A DNA stretch of 64,000 nucleotides from Norana najaformis (taxonomy: Eukaryota; Annelida; Clitellata; Crassiclitellata; Hormogastridae). The notes under the pieces are model-generated. The model ran no database searches and was not told the origin of the DNA. It worked only from the letters and a program-made list of their open reading frames with translations. Where the stretch lies: the NCBI GenBank assembly GCA_964023275.1, contig OZ029915.1, positions 34,468,573 to 34,532,572 on the forward strand. The letters are read 5' to 3'. Of this stretch, positions 24,000 to 38,800 are shown in pieces. The position numbers were made by a program, and so were the translations under genes. The number at the start of each line of letters is the position of its first letter. Within the stretch, counting starts at the first letter, position 1.

Positions 24000-25540
24000 C
24001 CAGACTTGAGTGTTCCGTTTTAACGGTCTATTTAAAAAAAAATACGCCACTCCTCCCAGTCATACTTGACACCAGCGTGGTCAGCTGCCATAGTAACGGG
24101 TGCATCTAACTTCCTTCAGTCACCCGCTTAATCACCGACCACAGATATCAGTTACACGGAAGGATAATTCTTTTCCACCATTGAGCTAACTGTTGGTGAC
24201 TAAAACTAGTCTTCAGTAAACGCATTTATTTCGCAAGAATGAAATGCGTTTTCTTTTTATTTTGTGTCATATCTTTTATTTCACGATATTTCATTGATTT
24301 CTACAAAACAAAATTCTATGCACAAAAGAAAGGAAGACTAATGATATGATTGTAACGTACCTTTTGCACTTCGGCTTATAATTAATTGCAGTAGATAATT
24401 GTGTTTCAGCGGGTCGAAGCTTCAACAAAGCCAGTTGCTACTATAACGAATCAAATAATCCAAGTACCCCAAAAAGCCACGTGTGCTTCTTTCACATAAC
24501 GATCCTATTCAATATTGGTCACGTGTACGTGCATGTGCTAAAACAATAAATTTCAAGTTAGGAATATAGCGCGCTGATACATCGACAATAGTAGTATTTC
24601 CAGTGTTTAATGACATCTTATATCATCAAAGGCATCTGACGTCGACTGGAAAAAATTTGTACAGTTTTCACGGTTTTTTGGCAAAGTACTGCAAAAACAA
24701 GCTTAGAGCGTAGGCTAGTGATGTATAGCGCATGCAGCCTGGTACACGTAAATTAAACATAGTAAGGTTGGGTTGACGTCACCGGTCTTGGCAGCCATAA
24801 GATGTCGTTAAACACTCGGTAGGCCTACTAGTGATATATGCCAACGTACACATATTGTAGGTGCAAATTAGCAGATGTATCAGCATAAGTTACTTTAGGT
24901 AGCGGAGTAACTTAGCGACACCTAGTATCAGTTTTTGCAAATACTTCCGATAAAACATGGATCCTAGAGTACACTAAGATAATTATGACACTATCTGTCT
25001 TCGTTGAGTAACTCGCGTGGTATTCAACAAAGCAACATAGCCCCATACACCTATCCGAAGGTATGATAATTGTCAGGCTCGTTCATTGGGGTCCTGTACA
25101 CAATATGTCCCGGTGATTGGGCCCGTAGCTTCGACGTTTGCAGCGCTACTATGCGGTTGGTATTTTGTAAGAAAACGCCTTTGAGAATAAGATGCATTAT
25201 CGTAGTGTACTCTAAGATCTTTGCATAAAATTGTAAAATGTAAATGCACACGTATTTCTATAGCGACCGTACGGCTCAACCCTGCTCATTTTTCAATGAA
25301 TTAATCGGATGAGATCCTTCACCACCGCTGCCCGCTTAAATGGGCGCCCCGCCATTTAAGTAAGTAAGTAAGTAAGGCCCCAGTGAACGGAATCTCTCAT
25401 GTTCAGTGCAGTGGGATGTCTCGAGTTGGCCCAACAAAGTACAACTTTGGTTTATTCGTCGTCCGGCAAATTTTGCGTTAGTAGACCTAACACTAACTGT
25501 TCAACGTTCTGTGGACTAGGCGATTGGAGCTCTATTACTG
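24000..25540. other. Intergenic stretch, no gene recognised
   Basis: No supported coding region. It contains one copy of a recurrent ~39-bp motif (24775-24813), one TAGGCCTA octamer and a LINE-like tail with AAGT units at 25358-25377. Confidence 0.5.
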
Positions 25541-25544
25541 AATC

Positions 25545-25720
25545 GTAATCGTAATTCAGAGATTTCTACAGCTCCCAACGAAAGCCACATCACGGGAGCC
25601 AGCTAATTCGACGAATTCATAGGCGCTCAGTCAGAACAAAATCGATAGGCAAAAGGGTTCGGTTCCAGATTAAGATCCAACAGTCAGGCAGAGAGACAGC
25701 GTGGCCGCTACAAGGGGTGG
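25545..25720 (-). mobile_element. L2-like LINE 3' end
   Basis: Same family as the copies at 1395, 26045, 53738 and 57945. The - strand shows GATCTTAATCTGGAACCGAA, TCGATTTTGTTCTGACTGAG and a tail with ATTACGATTACGA. Confidence 0.75.
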
Positions 25721-26044
25721 TGTTTGGATTGGAGGAGAGAAAGAGAGAGATAAGAGGAAGAAGGGGTGTAGGATAGAATCTGTGAAAGAGGAATGTTTTC
25801 AGTTTTGAGTGAAAAGCCGTTGCAGAAATTGCGAGTGGTGGAGCAAGGATGAGTTTGTATGATGGGTGATACATAGCAGAACACTTGCCCACACTTGAAA
25901 AAACACTGTTTCAGTAGCCTCAGATGTGGCTTAAATTCCAAAATATGACCCATTGCGACTTGGACCACAATTAGAAAATTTGACTGGCTTGGCCCACCAT
26001 TTGAATGGATTGTTGTCTTCTTACCAGAATGCACTAATCATAGT

Positions 26045-26235
26045 TGTAATCGTAAACTCGAGATTTCTACAGCGCTCAAGGAAAACTAAGTCTCGGGAAC
26101 AAGCTTATCACAGGCGCTTAATCAAAACAAAATCGAATGGCAAGAAGCCTTGGGGTTCGGTTCCAGATTAAGATCCAAGAATCAGGCAGGCAGGGAGTAT
26201 GACGGCTACAGTGGGTGGTGTTTGGAATTGGGTCT
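26045..26235 (-). mobile_element. L2-like LINE 3' end, second copy
   Basis: Lies only 500 bp from the copy at 25545 in the same orientation. It includes the same GTGGTGTTTGGA segment (+ strand), so the pair may be independent insertions or a tandem duplication. Confidence 0.72.
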
Positions 26236-26740
26236 GCAGGATAGATAAGGAGGGGAGAAGAGGAACTATGTCACAACTTCTGCTATGTATCACGTCATTT
26301 GCTTGGCTAACATGAGAGATGATATTTAGAAAAGCCGAATCCGAACCGACTGAAAATATCGAGAAAAGACCGGAAAGCGATAGAGTCATTAAAAACTGAT
26401 ATTGAGCCTGCGGTAATAACTACGACTCCGCGAAAGCGGAAATGGCGTCATTGGATAGAATGCACGTATATACGCTCTATGTTTTAACCATTTGTTTCAG
26501 AAATATTTCCAAAAGACTACTTTTGTTGCAGAATTTCAAATATTAGAGTGTAAGTGCGGCATTCACTATGCAAACTACACTTTGTTATTTCTGAAGGTGC
26601 ACCACTGTGTCTGTGAGTATGTGTCATAAGACTAAAAGACAATATACACCGCACAATTGGCGAAGCGCGCACATGTAGCAGTGATTCAGTTGGCGCGGTG
26701 AACTTGTATAAAAAACTTGAGAGTAAACACGAATCACATT

Positions 26741-26854
26741 ATGGACTCGGTAACTCTGGAGAAACGGCCGCTTGCGTTCGCTCTACTTATAAAGGATATG
26801 GCTGCGAGAGAAATCAGAGCGCTGCAAGCTACCGAAATGACTTCCAATAACTAA
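26741..26854 (+). CDS. Candidate 37-residue microprotein
   Basis: The frame begins MDSVTLEKRPLAFALLIKDM and continues AAREIRALQATEMTSNN, then TAA. A TATA-like TTGTATAAAAAA lies at 26704-26715 and an AATAAA at about 26990. The codons do not look like simple repeat and the product would be a charged helix. There is no known family. GTGAGT directly follows the stop, so this could also be a first exon misread. Weak candidate. Confidence 0.25.
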   Translation: MDSVTLEKRPLAFALLIKDMAAREIRALQATEMTSNN

Positions 26855-27489
26855 GTGAGTGATCCCGAAGTGGTCCCAACACCACATGCAGAGCCCCATA
26901 AAAGCTTCGTAAGCGAGGAATTACGTTTACCCGATTTCGTAATTTATTGATAGCAATAGGTATTTTGAAAAAAAACTTTGATTTGACACCAATAAAAGTG
27001 TTTTAAAAACTTTGTTAGTCTGTTATGTGCTGATTAGTCATTTATTGGAAGTCCTTCCAATAGTGTGCCGCACTCAGACTTTTCTTGCTGTATGAGCTGG
27101 CCATATTGTTTATATGTAGGGTGGCTGTTTCTTATGAATTACCACGGAGTCTTCTACAGCACTATTACTATAATGCACAGATCATCAGTCGATGGCTGCT
27201 TATAAACAGTCACATTCCAAAATCAGAATCAGGCAAGAAGGGGTGATTGCAGTATGGAAGTGATGCATTGGAATTTTTAGATTTTCGTTATGGCCCAAAC
27301 CAGGGAGAGTAGAATCTTGCTTTGGCCTGTCTGCTGCCGATCACTTGTAAACAGCAATGGCTGACAGATTGCAAGAGAATAAAGATCTGCAAGCATCATA
27401 AAATAATTCTCCAATAAATAAGTAAGTAATCTACAAGTAACAAGCAGGGTAAGCACATCTCTGAAAAGAACTGTATCTGGTTGAAAGAA

Positions 27490-28386
27490 ATTACGAAATA
27501 GGGTAAGTTTTGTTTCTGTTATACATAAACGACCTATCGACTTCATCTAAGTCACTTCATTTTATATTATTTGCCGACGACATGAATGTTTTTTTATCTA
27601 ATAAATCGTTGGATTCTCTGATTGAGTCTGTCAATAACGAACTTGTATCAGTTGCTGACTGGTTTCGTGCTAATAGGCTAGCCTTGAAAGACTAATTTTA
27701 TATTATTTAGACTGCATCAGAAGGTTCTTTGTAAATCATCTATTAATATTTTTATTGATAACCAACTGATTATTCAAGTGAATTCATGTAAATTTCTTGG
27801 AGTTTATATTGACTCTCATTTAATGTGGAAAGAGCATATGTCTCATATATCAAGCAAAATTGCTATATTTTCTGGTATATTGTTACGTATTCGTTATATC
27901 CTACCCCAACAGATATTAGTTTATTTGTATTATTCATTGATTTATCCTTACTTATCCTACTGTAACCTTTTATGGTCCTCTAATTATCCCTCGCGTATAA
28001 AATGCTTATCTGTTTTGCAGCGCAGTGTTCTTAGAATTATTACAAAAACTTTCCAAGGGAACGATATTGAACCCCGTTTTGTCAATCTAAATATTTTAAA
28101 AGTTAATTCCATTAATAAGTTTCAGATCTCTGTGTTTATGTATCAATATCGACATAAATTATTGCCATCGAAGTTTGATGGCTACTTCAACATCACCGAT
28201 CATCAGTCACATTTTACTAGGACTCATGGTAATTGTTATGCCAGTTTTGCTCACACCAACAGTCGATCATTCAATATTAAATGTGCTGGCCCTTCAATCT
28301 GGAACGCTTTACCAATGAGCATTCGTATGTTGTCAAGTTGGAAATTGTTTAAAATTATGCATAATGTCTTTTCAAGGAAGTTTTGA
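27490..28386 (+). pseudogene. Truncated LINE reverse transcriptase (Jockey-superfamily, Crack/Daphne-like)
   Basis: The frame opens at the catalytic motif (FADDMN, the Y/F-A-D-D box) and continues, after an in-frame stop near 27693 and a frameshift, through FLGVYIDSHLMWKEHM, LLRIRYILPQQ, LIYPYLSYCN, RSVLRIITK and GPSIWNALPMSIRMLSSWKL, the usual C-terminal order of these enzymes. The endonuclease and the N-terminal half of the polymerase are missing. A fuller relative in opposite orientation lies at 43325-46377. Defective; an old insertion upstream of the DUF4211-protein gene. Confidence 0.85.
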
Positions 28387-29080
28387 AGCATTTGTAACTT
28401 GGTTAAATTTGCCGTTGTGACATTGTTTAGAAGTGAGTTACATCATGACTAAAAATAGGCAACAACTAGGTAAACCAAGACAATCCTATGGATTGAAAGT
28501 CTTATTCTGTGAATATCTCTTACATGAAAGTAAGCAGATTTTCAAATAGCCTGAACATAATCAAAGACTAAGCAGCATCATATATGATGCCCAAATTATG
28601 TGATGATCCAGTTGAAGTGATAACCACCCAGGAAATGGAAGTAAGCCAGTTGAACTTGTGAAGCAGATGGCTTGTGTGCCCAAAGAAATGAATTCAGTTT
28701 TGGTTGGAGTAAAATGGAGCTTATAAATTGAATGCTATCCAAACTTTCATGTTTCCAAAAACAGGTGTGATGATTTGGCGGGAGGCAGCAGATGTGAAAC
28801 AGTCAAAAGATGTAAGAAGCTGAGTGTCGTCTACATGGTCTGACAGTTCAGTGATCCTTGTTTTCAACCATATTACAATATTATGAAGTGTACTATTACA
28901 AGGTTCCGGTGTAAAATGAAGTGAAATTTGGTAGTAAATTGGAAGAACCACGTCAATTTACAGAACAAAATAAGAGCAAAAGAAGGCTGCAAACAGTGTG
29001 CCAGACCTCTCCCTTTAACAGTGAGCATGGACACACACACATTGCACACTTAAACTTATGGCTTTTAATTTTCTTTTCAG

Positions 29081-29820
29081 CTGGCTTATACTCACAGTTA
29101 AATACTCTAAGATGTCTGGCAGTTTGTCTGGTGGCCAAAAGAGTGGCTTTTTAAACTCTTTTCTGAGTTTTATCAGAGAAGGTGTAGCAGAAACAGCATC
29201 TACTGCTAATACAGTTAAGACACCAGTTTTGCCAAAATATATGCCAGAAGTAAAAGGTGTTCAGATGGAGTTGCCAGAAAAGGTTGATGCTGTTGACAAC
29301 TCAGACTTGCTTGGAGACAAAATAATAAATGGTCAGAGAGTTTCAGAAGATAAAATTAGAAATGACTCAAAGGTTTCAGGAGGCAATATTAGTGCAGATG
29401 AAAAGGGTTTAAAGATGGTATGTGAACCAGATAGCAGCTGTGATGTACCTGAATTGCCTCCGCTGCACGTGAACAATTTTCAGGGCAGTTTCTCGAACTG
29501 GAAAAATTTGAATGATAGTCAAACAGATGACAACTCCAAAGGTTATCTTTCATCTGCAAGAGATGATGACTATGACTCTGAAAACTCTCCGCCTTTAACA
29601 GCAAAAGAATCTGGCAGTAGAAAGCTGCAACAATCAAGTCACAGAATGAGAACTAGACATAAATGGAACAAAGGTTTTGATGAAGGCCATTCTCAAGAAT
29701 CCAGTTCTTCATCTGTAGATGTTCAATCAAAATCTGAGCAAGCGTCTCCAATCAGGCGACAGTCAACACGCCGAGCTAAGCAGAAAGCTGAGCAAAAACG
29801 ACTTGCCAACATAAAAAAAG
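29081..29820 (+). CDS. DUF4211 gene, first visible exon (residues 1-236)
   Basis: A TTCTTTTCAG acceptor precedes it, and the frame is open from the acceptor to ATG 29112, so this is either a 5' UTR-plus-start exon or an internal exon of a longer gene. The donor is GTCAGT, leaving in phase 1. It is rich in Ser, Asp and Lys and ends in a basic coiled segment (RRAKQKAEQKRLANIKK). Confidence 0.82.
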
Positions 29821-32800
29821 GTCAGTTTCACATTTATTACCCAAAAAACTGAAAATTGTGTAAAAATAATTGTTAAAGAGCATGAATAAGTTACTATAAT
29901 CATGTTGAATTTTATAAATTCTAACCAAGAAATCACTTTAATTTCTTTAGTTGTATTTGAGAGTATTTTCTGAATGCTGGCTGTAACATTAATTTTCTAC
30001 CTCTGTGTTGATAAATGTTGTTTCATAGTTGGTCAGTTGGTAGAATGCTTGGCTAGAAATGTGCAAAGTACAGCTTTTGGGCCTCCCAAAAGACAATAGC
30101 ATAGTCCTAGCAATTGATGTTTAATCATATAGATAATGGTGCTACCGGCTCAGCTGTTACTTCATAACGTGATGTTTGTTCAGACTTACCCAAGATTTAC
30201 ACTCTATTTTCCTTTGAAATTCCATCTGGATGCTGGTATAGGACTGTTGACTGTTTTTGTATGGCAGGATACAACATCGAAGGTAAGGTAAGATAAAGTA
30301 ATCACTAATTTGTTACATACATCAGTCAACATTAGCGCTTGTAGATGTGGTCCTTCAGGCTGTGAAAAATCTTATAAATGAAATGCTAACTCAACCAGTG
30401 GACATTAATCCAGACACCAAATAACCTTTCCGTGCGAGTTGCAAGGCTTAACAAGAAATTTTCAATATCCCTGAATGCACCAAGATTTACGCCTTGTATG
30501 CAAAGGTTAAAGACAAATACGCTTGCAATCTGCTATCCTTGTAACATTGTGCTTGTTATTATTGATTAGTCTGTTAACCTTACTGCTTCTGTTAACAAAG
30601 TTTGAATATATTAATTGATTCAGGAAAACGTTTATTGTCACTGTATACTGAAGTCTCAGACAGCGATGACAGCGAAGAGGAATTGGATCCACCATCTGCA
30701 AAATCCTCAGAAAATGAGGCTTATGATTCAGACAAGGACCCTGCCTGGACTCCAGTTGCACATTCATCAGTGAGTGCAACAAAATTTATGTGGTGTAATG
30801 AAAAGAGCAGTTGTTTTACAGTTTTCTTAATGTACTGAGGTTTGTTTCTCAAACTATATCTTATGGTAAAAAAATTTAATATTACAGTAAACAATACTAT
30901 TATTTTCATGTGGCATTAATGTTGACTAGGTTCATCTAGGTTCACTTATTTCCTGGGCTGTCCTCCATGCTCACTTAGGCCTTCACTGATCATCCATTCC
31001 GGGTTCCTCAGTGATGTATCCGAGCATTAGATAGAAACATTTGACAGTTTTATAAATTTTTATACAAAGTTAAAATTATTTGCTTAACATTTGCAGTTTT
31101 ATGCCAGTTACCAATTTCATTTAATATTTTAACAAGTCCTTTCAATGGAAGTTTGCAGTATTTGAATGATACTTTGATTTCTTGGCATAGGCAAAGAGAT
31201 CATTTGGTTCAGATAATGAAGAAGAACCTATTGCTAAAAGAAGACAAGGAAGACCGCATTCTGCTTCTAAATTTACGCCTCAGAAAACTCCGACTGTTGC
31301 CTCCAAATGTGCACCTCTAACAACGACAATGCCAAAACCATCTTCAGACATTCCTAGCATTCAAAAGTAAGAGGTTCAAAATGTGCTTGCTTTTATCTGC
31401 TGCACCAAATAGCAGGTTATTTCTTGTCCACTTTCATTTAATGCTGCAAAATTACTATTGCATGTTTTTATCAGCAGCTGTATATGCATGTCTCCCTTTG
31501 AGCAACTGGAACACATACTTTGTGCAGCTGTTAGACTCTTGGTGGCATTTCAAAATTTGACCATGTCTTACATTACATGCATAATATACTTTGTTGGTTG
31601 CCGTTGTTACTGACTGAAGAATGCCAGAAATGATGTGCCATGTTCTCAGACTTCTTTGTCAACAAGATTAAGGCAAAGTATCGATTGCCAAGTAGCTGTC
31701 TGGACTACCCGTGGACCCTCTTGCATCAGACAGGAATCAAGTTGGCACACATCTTGACAATCTCAGACCTGTAGATGCTGTAAAAATCTTCAAACTACTG
31801 TCTTAAACTGCTGTCTTCTTGACCGAGAAAATCATCTCTGATGGATGCTTTGCTATCATCCTCATTCAATCTGACATGGTGTACTGAAGCAGTCCACTGC
31901 TGATTCCTAACAACTGGACTTGCCCCGAATCCAAAGAAATCTGAAGTTATTGTACAAGTGGTACTTCCTCATAAATTAAGTCAGTAGAGTACCTAATAAC
32001 AGGCAACATTGTGGGTGTGGACATTTTATGATCGGGAACATCTAAGAGTTTCGAGTGACACTCGACTCTAACATCTAGCCTACTTGTTACTGCTGTCTGC
32101 AAAGCATCATATTGAAGCTTAAGAGCCATGCGTGTAGCTCGATTGTGCTCACCATCAGAACTTATGTAGACAGTTGCTTGTAGTGTAGTCTGCAAAACTC
32201 GACTACCGTAATTCACTGCTGTACAGCACTAAAAGGTCTAAAACATTTCCAAACTGCAGTGTGTCCAGAACTTGTTGGCCGGGCTGGTATCAGGAACCTA
32301 CAGCTATGATCATGTAGTACCTGTACTGCCAAAGCTACACTAGTTGCCTGTCTGGTCCAGAATCACTTACAATATAGCTCTCGTTACACGCAAGACTCAA
32401 CCCGCTTACCTGTCATCTTCCCTACAGTGCTACCAGCCATTGAAATCTTTGCAGTCAGCTCATCCTCTATCTCACCCTAGTATCTCGTCCTGATATTTCA
32501 CGCTCATATCTCTTGCTTGTATCTCACCTTGGTATCAGAGGCTATTCTGAATTCTTCCGACTTGGATTCAGTAATTCTGTACAGCCATCTGGAATTGTCT
32601 TCCTGTTTGTATGATGGGAAAAGGAATAGGACTAGGTTGTCAGGAAGAGAAATGAAGGACAAAGCATGGAACAGAGAAGAATGTTGGATTCTTGGACATA
32701 TCTAAGAGCTGAGCACTGAAGAAGTTTTGACTGTGCAGTGCAAACTCTTAAACGTTTCAAATACCCATAGATTTGCTTGGATAAGTTTGGGCCAAGATAC

Positions 32801-35800
32801 AACTTATACTGATAGTTGTAAACTAATTATCTGGATATAATATTGCATTACATTACCTGGCATCGTGTGTGCTTCTTACACCAGGTGCAGATACTGGCAT
32901 CAGTCCTATGTTATTCTCTTTTTGCAATCAGTTAGGTTTGACTGTTAAATCCTGAATACATCTTGACATTTTTAGGGTAACAACTGCAATACCTACTACA
33001 GCTCCAGTAGCAGTTTCCAAAAAACCTCTTGAGGAGGGCTTGCTTCCTTTATATGAAGGACCTCCAGAGGCAGATTCACCTCACTCATTTCAGGTTCATT
33101 TGTTTCTTGCTTTTGTTGTTTTTAATTTTATTTCTTAATCCTAATTAATTAATTTTCTGAATTATGGCATCTCTGAGTAGCAAGCAAAGTTGTCTATTTA
33201 CTGCAGTGTGTAATAAGAATTGAGTTTTCTTGAAGTGATACTGAACACTTATTCCACTGAAGTCCATTACAGTGTGACTGAGGTTTATTAGTTCTAATGA
33301 TTCACTACAGTTTCTTTAATCCACTTATTGAAGTTACTGAGGGAGCAAGTGCAGACAATCCTTGCACTTTGACAAATTCTGAATCTAAATACAGTTCTCC
33401 TTGTGATAAAAATAGAAGAGCTTTGCTGTGAAGAAATACTGTAGAGTTGTTGTTTAATTAAATTATCTTCATTACTGGTATACAGTTTGTTAACTACTGG
33501 CTTGCAGAAACACTGTATAGCTGAATATGAAAGAAACAAAGGTGCTAAACAGCAGGATTATAACACAGGCAATAATTTTAAAGTATTTAGTTAAGTTTTT
33601 AAGGCATGCTGTAGGGCTTACTATGTGGTTTTAGTACAGTACTTCACAATAAAATATTAAACCAGCAGAAATTATTTATAGAATTGACTTGTTTTGAGCC
33701 CAGCACTTTTGTTTCATACTTTTTTGCAAAATGGGAATAATTCTGTTTTGTGAGTTCTCGTACAAAACTTGGCTTTATGTTGCTAAAATTTCTAAAAATG
33801 AACAATTGACAGTTTTAATAAATGACAGATTATTGTAGAAAGGTGACTTTGTGATTGAGCGGAAAGACCTTACAAATTATGAGTCTTTTCCTATTTGGAA
33901 AATTGACTCAGGGCGATTACTGCAAAAGTTTGAGCCTGTAGAGAAAAGTGGACGCAGACTTCATCAGTCGATGTCAGTGGTATGTAGATGCTTCATCTGG
34001 TGCTAGTTACTATGAAGGACTACGTATTTTGAAGCAGAAGCTATATCAAAGTTAAACCTAAGGCAATCCTAAGTCTTAGGACTTTCCTCCTCTTTGTATA
34101 ATAATAAATGCATTGACACCAAAAAATCATCTGGAAACAGACCAGTCCTACTGCAGCTGGACGTTTGGACCTTTTGCATTGACCTTTTCACTTTCACATG
34201 AATCTCTGAAGGATCAGTATAAAATTTAACAGATAAGTAGACTTGGATTGGTAAAATCAGCTGACTGAATATAATGGAACTATTTGTAATTTGGCATTGT
34301 TAGTAAAATTAAAGAAAAAAATTGTTTAATGACTATTGATTTACCATCTTAGCGATATGGTTTTCTTTTAATTTTAGATTGTTGGTTTGGCTGTTTATTC
34401 ACTAAAATACTGTGTTTGTATTGAAGTACTCCAGTTGGGTAGACCAGGTCCACTACAGATTTAAGGCAATTGAAGTTTTGGTATTCTCAGCACAGCGTGG
34501 CAAGGAAATGGTGGAGGTCCTAGAGAAGTACAGACCTAAACCTTCAGAATGGTATTTTATACTGTGCTGAGCTATAAACATTTCTGTAACATATTACAAA
34601 TTCAAGATATGGCTAATATTTTGCTTCCAGTTAGTGATTGTTTTTTTTAACTCTTGAACATCCACTTTCTTCTGTTTATTAAACTTGTTAAACTTGGTCT
34701 GTTTGCTGATTTATACCTGCAAAGTAAACAATCTTTTAAAGTTTTTCCTTCATTCGAGCTCGGCTTTTATATGGCATTTATAAATATTGGCAGATGGCAT
34801 TTGTAAAATTTTTGTATGGTCAGAATTATAACAAAAAACAGAATAATTATGTTGCACATAACATAATGTAAATTGTTATCATGTAACATGTTTTTATCTT
34901 TAATCGTTATATTGTTATATTACAAAAGGTTTTGTTATCTTAATTGGAATGTATATACATATATTCCAGTATGTGCATGTATATGTTTGCATATATGTAT
35001 ATATATACCTTTACATCAGTCAGATTTCTTCTTTTGTTTGTGACTGGAGCAAACACGATCAGCTCCAGGCTGATCTTGGAAGTGCCGCATATTAAGTGTT
35101 TCACTGGCAGAACATTTTGGAAACAGCAACATAACTACAGAAGCTAAGGCAATTCTTGAGCATAAAAGCCAACTGCCTTAACTATTTTGTGAAATTGCTT
35201 TTGTTGTGTTGTAGTTTGAATAGTGACCAGATTAAGGAACCATTTAACATCTATGTTCGGATATTGGTCAATCAGTCACTGGAGCCAACACATCTTAGTG
35301 CCCTGCTCAATGAAAAAGGTGAGTCTAATTTAATCAAATTTTATGATACTGGAGCCATGTTGAGCATTTGCATGTACATGTAGCATGAGATGCATGAGTT
35401 CTAGCCTTCATAAGATGGTCACTGTGTTGGGACCTTGAGCAAGTCTGTCTGTATTGTTATAAAAAATTTCTGTTAGAAGCTTTTAAATTCTGCAAACGCA
35501 AAATGTGATGCAGAGGCATTCTGTACAAAATTATATGAAGATATATTGTTTAAAGCAATTTAGCTATTTAAATTACATTGTTATTTTCAGAAAAATACTA
35601 CATGGATGCATTAAATACCATTGATGAAGTGATTTCAGAATGTTTGCTGAAAATCAAAAATACCTTTAATTGGAAAGATGAATTTCAGGTATGCAAATAC
35701 TACAGTTAAGCTCTTTACAATCCTGTATGTCTTTCATTGCAAACCTTCTGTTGGATGAACATTGTTCATCATCTGCTCGAGGTGATTACTTTTGGACTGA

Positions 35801-38800
35801 TAGCAAGTTCATTGGCCTAACATTATAGAATCAGCCAAGGGCAAATTAGGGGGTAGATGACAAATCTAGTTTACCTGGTGTAGTCCTCAGCTGACATTGG
35901 AGGATACTGCTCGCATGTGGACTGAAAATGGATTGAATGATTGATGATTATGATGATAGCAAACTGTAGGCATTTGAAGCATTTGAAGATGAGAAGAATA
36001 TAATTTTCCCCCAAATTATGCTGACTAATTTTTTAAAAACTATCTTGTCTACATTGTTACAAGTTTTTAACCATTTCCACCTGCTGTGCCAAGGCTTATT
36101 TGTGTTCTATGTTTCATTACGTGCTGAAATTTTGTGAGTGAATTTTAGTTAACTGTAATGTATTTAATACAGCAAGTTGAATATTTAGTCTTGTCTTGTT
36201 TTTTTTCCATCTTTGCTCTGAAGGTTGGCCACATTATGAACCATCTGCCTTCGGTTGTTCCTATCTTCTGTTGTTCTCATTAAATGATGCATAGTAAATT
36301 CTGTCTGGATCTTATAGTATCCATGCTGTGGTCAGTCTTCCATGTGCTCATGAACCAGAAGTTTTACCATGCTTTACTTCTTTTCCCAAGCAGTCTCATA
36401 ATATGGTCAAAGTATGTAAACTTTCTTGTCTTAATATTTGTTAACAACTTCTGTTCAACCCTGGCTTGTTCCAGTTTTTGTGATGTACTTTTTCCAAGTG
36501 CATTCATTTAAAATTATTTTTGCTTAATCTGGTTTCTTCTTTATGCTATTTTCAGAAAAGTGTAGATCAGCTGCCATCTTACGAACTTCAAGACCTTTTA
36601 CAAAATGGACTTTGTCAGGTATTTAGTTGTCATTTTATTTTGTTTCAGTCCTCAGTTTCTTAGTAATAGGATCTTAAACTCAGTGCATTTTGCATAGGTA
36701 ATTGGTGCAGTTCTTCCCATGTATAATTGGATATGTGCCCAAGCTAGATATACTGCCCGTCAGACAAGCTACAGCATTTAAAACGGACTGTAGCTGATTA
36801 ATGTGGAAAAGAGTTAGTCCTGTGTAATTTAATGCTTTTATCAGGGTTGTGGCAGCACAGAGGTCGGTGTTTTCGGTGTTTACATGCTGAGGTACAACTG
36901 TAAACCTATATTTTCAGACCATGTAGAGTCATCAGTAAAATTTACCATTTTAAGATTTGCTTGTTAGAACAGTTGTGATGTGCAGGAATGAAAGTTTAAT
37001 TCTGATATTTTGATTTTCCATAGGCAACTTGCAACAGTAACTGCAAAGCTGAGAAACTGCTACGGTTATATGGCTGTATTTATCATCGAAATACTTTGTT
37101 TGTCACAGAAGAACTGGAACAAGTTGATGCACAGGTAACTGTTTCTATGTTGCAAGGATTTCATGAACTCTTGGGTAAATGTTTCTAATAAATTCATATA
37201 TCAGAATTTATTAGAAACATTCGATCAATAGCAGCGCATTACCTAGCCGACACATGCTCAAGGCCACACTCTTGACCTTCTGGTGACAGGATCTGATTGT
37301 AGCATTATTTGAAACATCTTAATTAAGGAATCTTGCCTTTCTGACCATCTTGCTATCGTCACTTCCTTTGCATTTCATTACAAACCACCATCGAAGCACA
37401 CTGTTATAACTATTCAAGCTTGGCCCAAATTAGACGTACGGACTTTGCTCATCATTTCCTTCTGTCTAATCGATCCTCTGATGCCCTCTCATGTCAGCTC
37501 AAACGTACTCTAACTGAATTGCTTGATAAGCACATTCCTTATAATTCCGAGAAAATTGTAATTCATGACCCAAAGCCTTTGTTATAATTCTGAAATTACC
37601 AATGCTCTGTGTTGTTGTAGCCAATTTGAATGCAGTTGGCGTCATTCTTCACTTCCCGTCTGTAATGTGCTTTTCAATGAACAATGCAAAATCTTTCAAA
37701 ATTTAATTGCCAAGGCCACAAAGATGTTATCTGCTCTGTAGACCATGGTAAAGTAACTGCACTTGATCTTCTTGACCTTTTGACCATGCTACCTAGCTCC
37801 AACACATTGTCCACTGGTTTGGAGTATCAAGTTTGGCCCTAAACTGGTTTCAGTCATATCTTAGTCCCCACACTAATCTGCCTTCTTTGGAGGTTCATTG
37901 TCAGTCCAGCACCAATCACCTGCAGCATTCTTCAGGGTTCTGCACTTTGTCCTTGCTTTACTTGCTGTACACCACTTCTTTAAGTACTTTATTGTATCAA
38001 AGTGGTTTCAAACATGATCTTTACACTGCTGGTATGTATAATCAGCTCTATGTTTCTTTTCACAATTCCTCGTCTTCCACCATTCTTATCCTGTTAGATC
38101 TGAGGTTCTTAACTGTGTGCAGTCCTGGAAGGCAGAAAATGGACTGCTGTTAAATCCATCTAAAACTGAGTTTCAACTTTTTGGTGCTACACGGCAACTG
38201 AACAAATTTAAATGCCAATTTCTGTACAGTTAAGCAATTATGTTTATACAATGCAGCTTTTTGGCTTGTAAATTAGGTGTTATGTTTGATTCTAAGCTAT
38301 CCTTGTATGAACACAGTAATTTCAGTATGTAGGTAAGCCCGCCATAACATTCACGGCATTTATAGCATTAGGCACCATATCCATTTTCTGCCTTGATTTG
38401 TCTGGCAAATGCTCTGGTCTCCCGCTCTCTTGTCTTTTGTAACTTCTTACTGGCATTTATAAAGCTAACTTGGTGAAGCTTCAGAGGGTCAGAAACACCC
38501 TGACCTGAGCCATCAATAAAACTCAGTACCAACATATATCTCCAATCCTAAAATCATTGCACTGGCTGCTCAAAGAAAAGAGGATAATTTAAAGACCGGG
38601 ATAATTGTCTGTAAGGTTCTGCGTTATGGCCAGTCTCACTGTCATCATCTCATGCTGACTACCAAGACCTCTCTGAATGCTCGACCAGCCCTCTGACTGT
38701 CTCACTCTGACCATACTGAGGACAAGGACAGCTCTTGGTGGGCATGCATTTTTCGTTGCTTGGCCCAGACTCTGGAACTCTCTTCTGGCAAACATTCACT

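Noticed and set aside
24960..25215. Short inverted match TAGAGTACACTA around 24966 and 25203
   Set aside because: Only about 12 bp match and the flanks do not pair; too short to claim an element.
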